DNA from: CAVQFC01 sp036497895
GTDB taxonomy: Bacteria > Acidobacteriota > Vicinamibacteria > Vicinamibacterales > CAVVIG01
DNA length: 7,332 nucleotides
Direction: 5' to 3'
Assembly (NCBI GenBank): GCA_036497895.1
Contig: DASXIR010000370.1
Coordinates: 1-7,332, forward strand
In this document: piece after piece, positions 5,811-7,332 of the stretch
How the letters are laid out: every line of letters begins with the position of its first letter
How positions within the stretch are numbered: position 1 is the first letter of the stretch
Notes under the pieces: generated by a model
What the model saw: only the letters and a program-made list of their open reading frames with translations
What the model was told of the DNA's origin: nothing
Database searches by the model: none
Made by a program: the position numbers and the translations under genes

Positions 5811-7205
5811 TCATAACAGAGCCACCTGCTCTGCGCTGGGCTCCGCTCAACAGTACCAAGGTTCGTTGAGATACGGCACGGTGGCCCGGGCGCGCGCCGG
5901 ATGTGTATCGGCTGGCGCCGGCGGCAACCCCGCCCGGTCGCGAGCGAGCGCCCTCACCTGTTCAAAGAGCAACCGGCGATCGGTCGCCAGCCGCACTCCG
6001 ACCAGCGCCATCACGTCGGCCTGGAGCTGATCGACGCGCGGATCGGGATGCGACCAGCGGTGCGTCAGTGTGTTCGCGTCGAAGGCGCCGAGATGCTGTC
6101 GCATCTCGGGGAGCGTCAGCAGTCGCGAGCCGTCCGGCACCAGCAGCCGGATCGCCAGCTGAATCGGCGCGACGTGTTCGACGAGATCGAGTTGCTCGAT
6201 GGTTTCGAGCAGATTGCAGTACGACTCGAGGGTGAGCCATGGGTGGAACGCCACGAACGTCGGCGCCAGCGTGACTCCGGCATCGCGGCAGACGCCGACC
6301 GCCGTGATGAAATCCGCGCGGGTGTGGCCCTTGTCGAATAGGCCAAGCACACCATCGTCCACCGATTCGACCGCGCTGGTGACGAACGCGCAACCGGTTG
6401 CCGACAGTCGTGGGATGAGATCGCGGTGACGCAGCAGATGTTCGACCTTGATCGTGACGTCGTAGCTGACCGACGCATGGGCTTCGTGCAACGCCTCGAC
6501 AATCCGCATGGCGTGGGTCGGACCATTGAAGAAATCCGGATCGCCGAAGGTGATGTGCCCGGCCCCGGCGGCAACTTGAGCCGCGATGTCGGCGAGGACG
6601 ATCTCCGGCTGCACGACGCGAAACTGGCCGTTGTAAACCGGAACGACCGGACAGTGCCGGCACAAGTGACGACACCCGCGGCTGGCTTCGGTGTAGCCGA
6701 CGATGCGGCGTCCGCCCTCGGGCCGCTGCAAGGTCACGTAGGCCGACAGCGCTGGCAGTCCGCTACGGTCCGGTACCAGGAAGTGGATCTTGGGCAGCGA
6801 GCCAGGCCTGCTACCGGGAACCGCCGGACGCGCCGCAGCGACGTCTCTGGCGACCGACGCGAGGTCCTCTTCGAATTCGCCGCCGAGCACGTCGGTGACG
6901 CCGAGCGATTGCAGCCACTGCTGGTTGAGCGGTCCGTACAGTCCAAAGGCACAGAGCCGGGCGGCGGGGTTGAGGTGATGCACTCTCGCAATCACGGGTC
7001 CGGCGAGCCGCGTGGCGGTGTGCATCGGCAGGTGAAACGCGACCAGATCCGCAGCTGCCACGTCCGCATCGCGCAGCCGCTGCTTCGCGAGATCCAGACA
7101 CGCGACGCTCCACCCCTCGGCACGCAGCCACGCTGACGCGGACGCCAGGCCAAAAGGTTGGCGTCCCATCTCGTAGGTGCTGACAAGGACGGCGCTGCGC
7201 GTCAC
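5811..7205 (-). CDS. CUAEP-tail radical SAM selenoprotein with cobalamin-domain-like N-terminus
   Basis: With GTG 7205 as start and UGA 5847-5849 read as selenocysteine, the product has 464 residues with Sec at 453. Residues about 1-125 resemble a B12-binding Rossmann domain (AVLVSTYEMGRQPFGLAS; GLYGPLN; VLGGEFEEDLA) but lack the DxHxxG cobalamin motif. The radical SAM domain has CRHLCRHC, a CX3CX2C motif (Cys178, 182, 185) that would bind the 4Fe-4S cluster used to cleave SAM, then GDPDFF and later strands of the barrel. The tail reads NEPWYC-U-AEP and eight more residues to TGA 5811-5813. As I recall, NCBI curates a family named CUAEP/CCAEP-tail radical SAM (seleno)protein with this ending; the reaction is unknown. 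A plain reading would stop at 5847. The ATG at 7235 adds ten residues, but overlaps the start codon of the divergent transporter, so GTG is preferred. First gene of the four-gene operon. Confidence 0.9.
5817..5833 (-). promoter_or_regulatory. Bacterial SECIS hairpin for selenocysteine insertion
   Basis: On the minus strand, CAGAGC and GCTCTG form a perfect 6-bp stem around the 5-nt loop AGGUG, extendable by one G-U pair. Nineteen nucleotides separate the UGA from the loop. Bacterial SECIS elements place a small apical loop with a G in its first two bases about 16-37 nt after the UGA, and the E. coli fdhF loop also begins AGGU, the part bound by SelB. The position, stem and loop therefore all fit. 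The hairpin lies inside the extended coding frame, as expected in bacteria. Confidence 0.8.
5847..5849 (-). other. In-frame UGA read as selenocysteine (Sec453)
   Basis: The codons run TGG TAC TGT TGA GCG GAG CCC, that is Trp-Tyr-Cys-Sec-Ala-Glu-Pro. Ala-Glu-Pro after the UGA completes a known conserved tail, in which homologues have either Sec or Cys at this place. This is a coding signal beyond the stop, and it argues against true termination here. Confidence 0.88.
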
Positions 7206-7208
7206 GAC

Positions 7209-7224
7209 ACAATCATTGTATTCT
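7209..7224. promoter_or_regulatory. Possible overlapping divergent promoters with ACAATcATTGT palindrome
   Basis: ACAAT-C-ATTGT (7209-7219) is a perfect 5-bp inverted repeat. On the minus strand it gives TACAAT (7220-7215), 9 nt ahead of the radical SAM GTG; on the plus strand TATTCT (7219-7224) lies 9 nt ahead of the transporter ATG. Both look like -10 boxes set for leaderless or near-leaderless messages. No good -35 hexamers are visible, and the palindrome could also be an operator. Inference only. Confidence 0.4.
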
Positions 7225-7233
7225 TCCGGCACC

Positions 7234-7332
7234 ATGCCTGTTGCCGTCGCGGGGCCCGCTTCGTACGACCGTGCATTCTTCGGTCATCCTCGCGGACTGT
7301 CCACCCTCTTCTTCACCGAGATGTGGGAACGA
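7234..7332 (+). CDS. POT-family (proton-dependent oligopeptide) transporter, N-terminal fragment
   Basis: Thirty-three codons are present before the window ends. The peptide starts MPVAVAGPASYDRAF and continues FFGHPRGLSTLFFTEMWER. The last part is the conserved start of the first transmembrane helix of POT/PTR2 peptide permeases (typically FFTEMWERFSYYGM), which import di- and tripeptides with protons across the inner membrane. The ATG at 7234 has no Shine-Dalgarno; the preceding GGCACC is not one. It diverges from the radical SAM operon with only 28 nt between the preferred start codons. It is the only plus-strand gene in the window, and no functional link to the operon is shown. Confidence 0.85.
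   Translation, partial: MPVAVAGPASYDRAFFGHPRGLSTLFFTEMWER

Noticed and set aside
5847..5849. UGA as a true stop, or a sequencing error or mutation of a Cys codon
   Set aside because: The conserved AEP follows in frame and a correctly spaced SECIS-like hairpin is present; an error would not create the hairpin. Raw-read checking could still test this.

Overview
The window is GC-rich and densely coded, and almost every gene lies on the minus strand. Omp85- and OmpA-type outer membrane proteins indicate a Gram-negative (diderm) bacterium. The overall gene style, with an acidobacterial-looking KGG stress protein, YggX and OmpA variant, suggests an Acidobacteriota-like soil organism; that is an inference, since no taxonomic marker gene is present.

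From right to left, position 7234 to the right edge holds the first 33 codons of a plus-strand POT-family peptide transporter. Diverging from it on the minus strand is a compact four-gene block. It consists of a cobalamin-domain-like radical SAM protein (5811-7205), an ATP-grasp ligase (4469-5791), an N-terminally extended YggX-type Fe(II)-trafficking protein (4150-4476) and a 74-residue Cys-rich protein (3929-4153) that begins at a GTG overlapping the yggX stop. The central result is that the radical SAM gene does not appear to end at the UGA at 5847-5849. The reading frame continues as Cys-UGA-Ala-Glu-Pro plus eight codons to a second stop at 5811. A perfect 6-bp hairpin with loop AGGUG begins 14 nt past the UGA, at the correct distance for a bacterial SECIS. 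This matches the C-U-A-E-P tail of a known radical SAM selenoprotein family, so a normal annotation would cut off the selenocysteine and the last 11 residues.

The middle block (1537-3769, minus strand) has three genes. A short Asp/Pro-rich ORF overlaps the start of a KGG-repeat stress protein, which is followed by a multidomain outer membrane protein: signal peptide, beta barrel, Pro-rich linker, Ig-like domain and OmpA C-terminal domain. A strong hairpin at 1492-1519 probably terminates this block.

The left block (1-1391, minus strand) has a two-helix membrane microprotein followed by the N-terminal part of a three-POTRA BamA/TamA-like protein with a lipoprotein-type signal peptide, cut by the window edge. 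The two gene-poor gaps (about 145 nt at 1392-1536 and 159 nt at 3770-3928) hold hairpins and possible promoters only. No tRNA, rRNA, CRISPR array or mobile element was seen.
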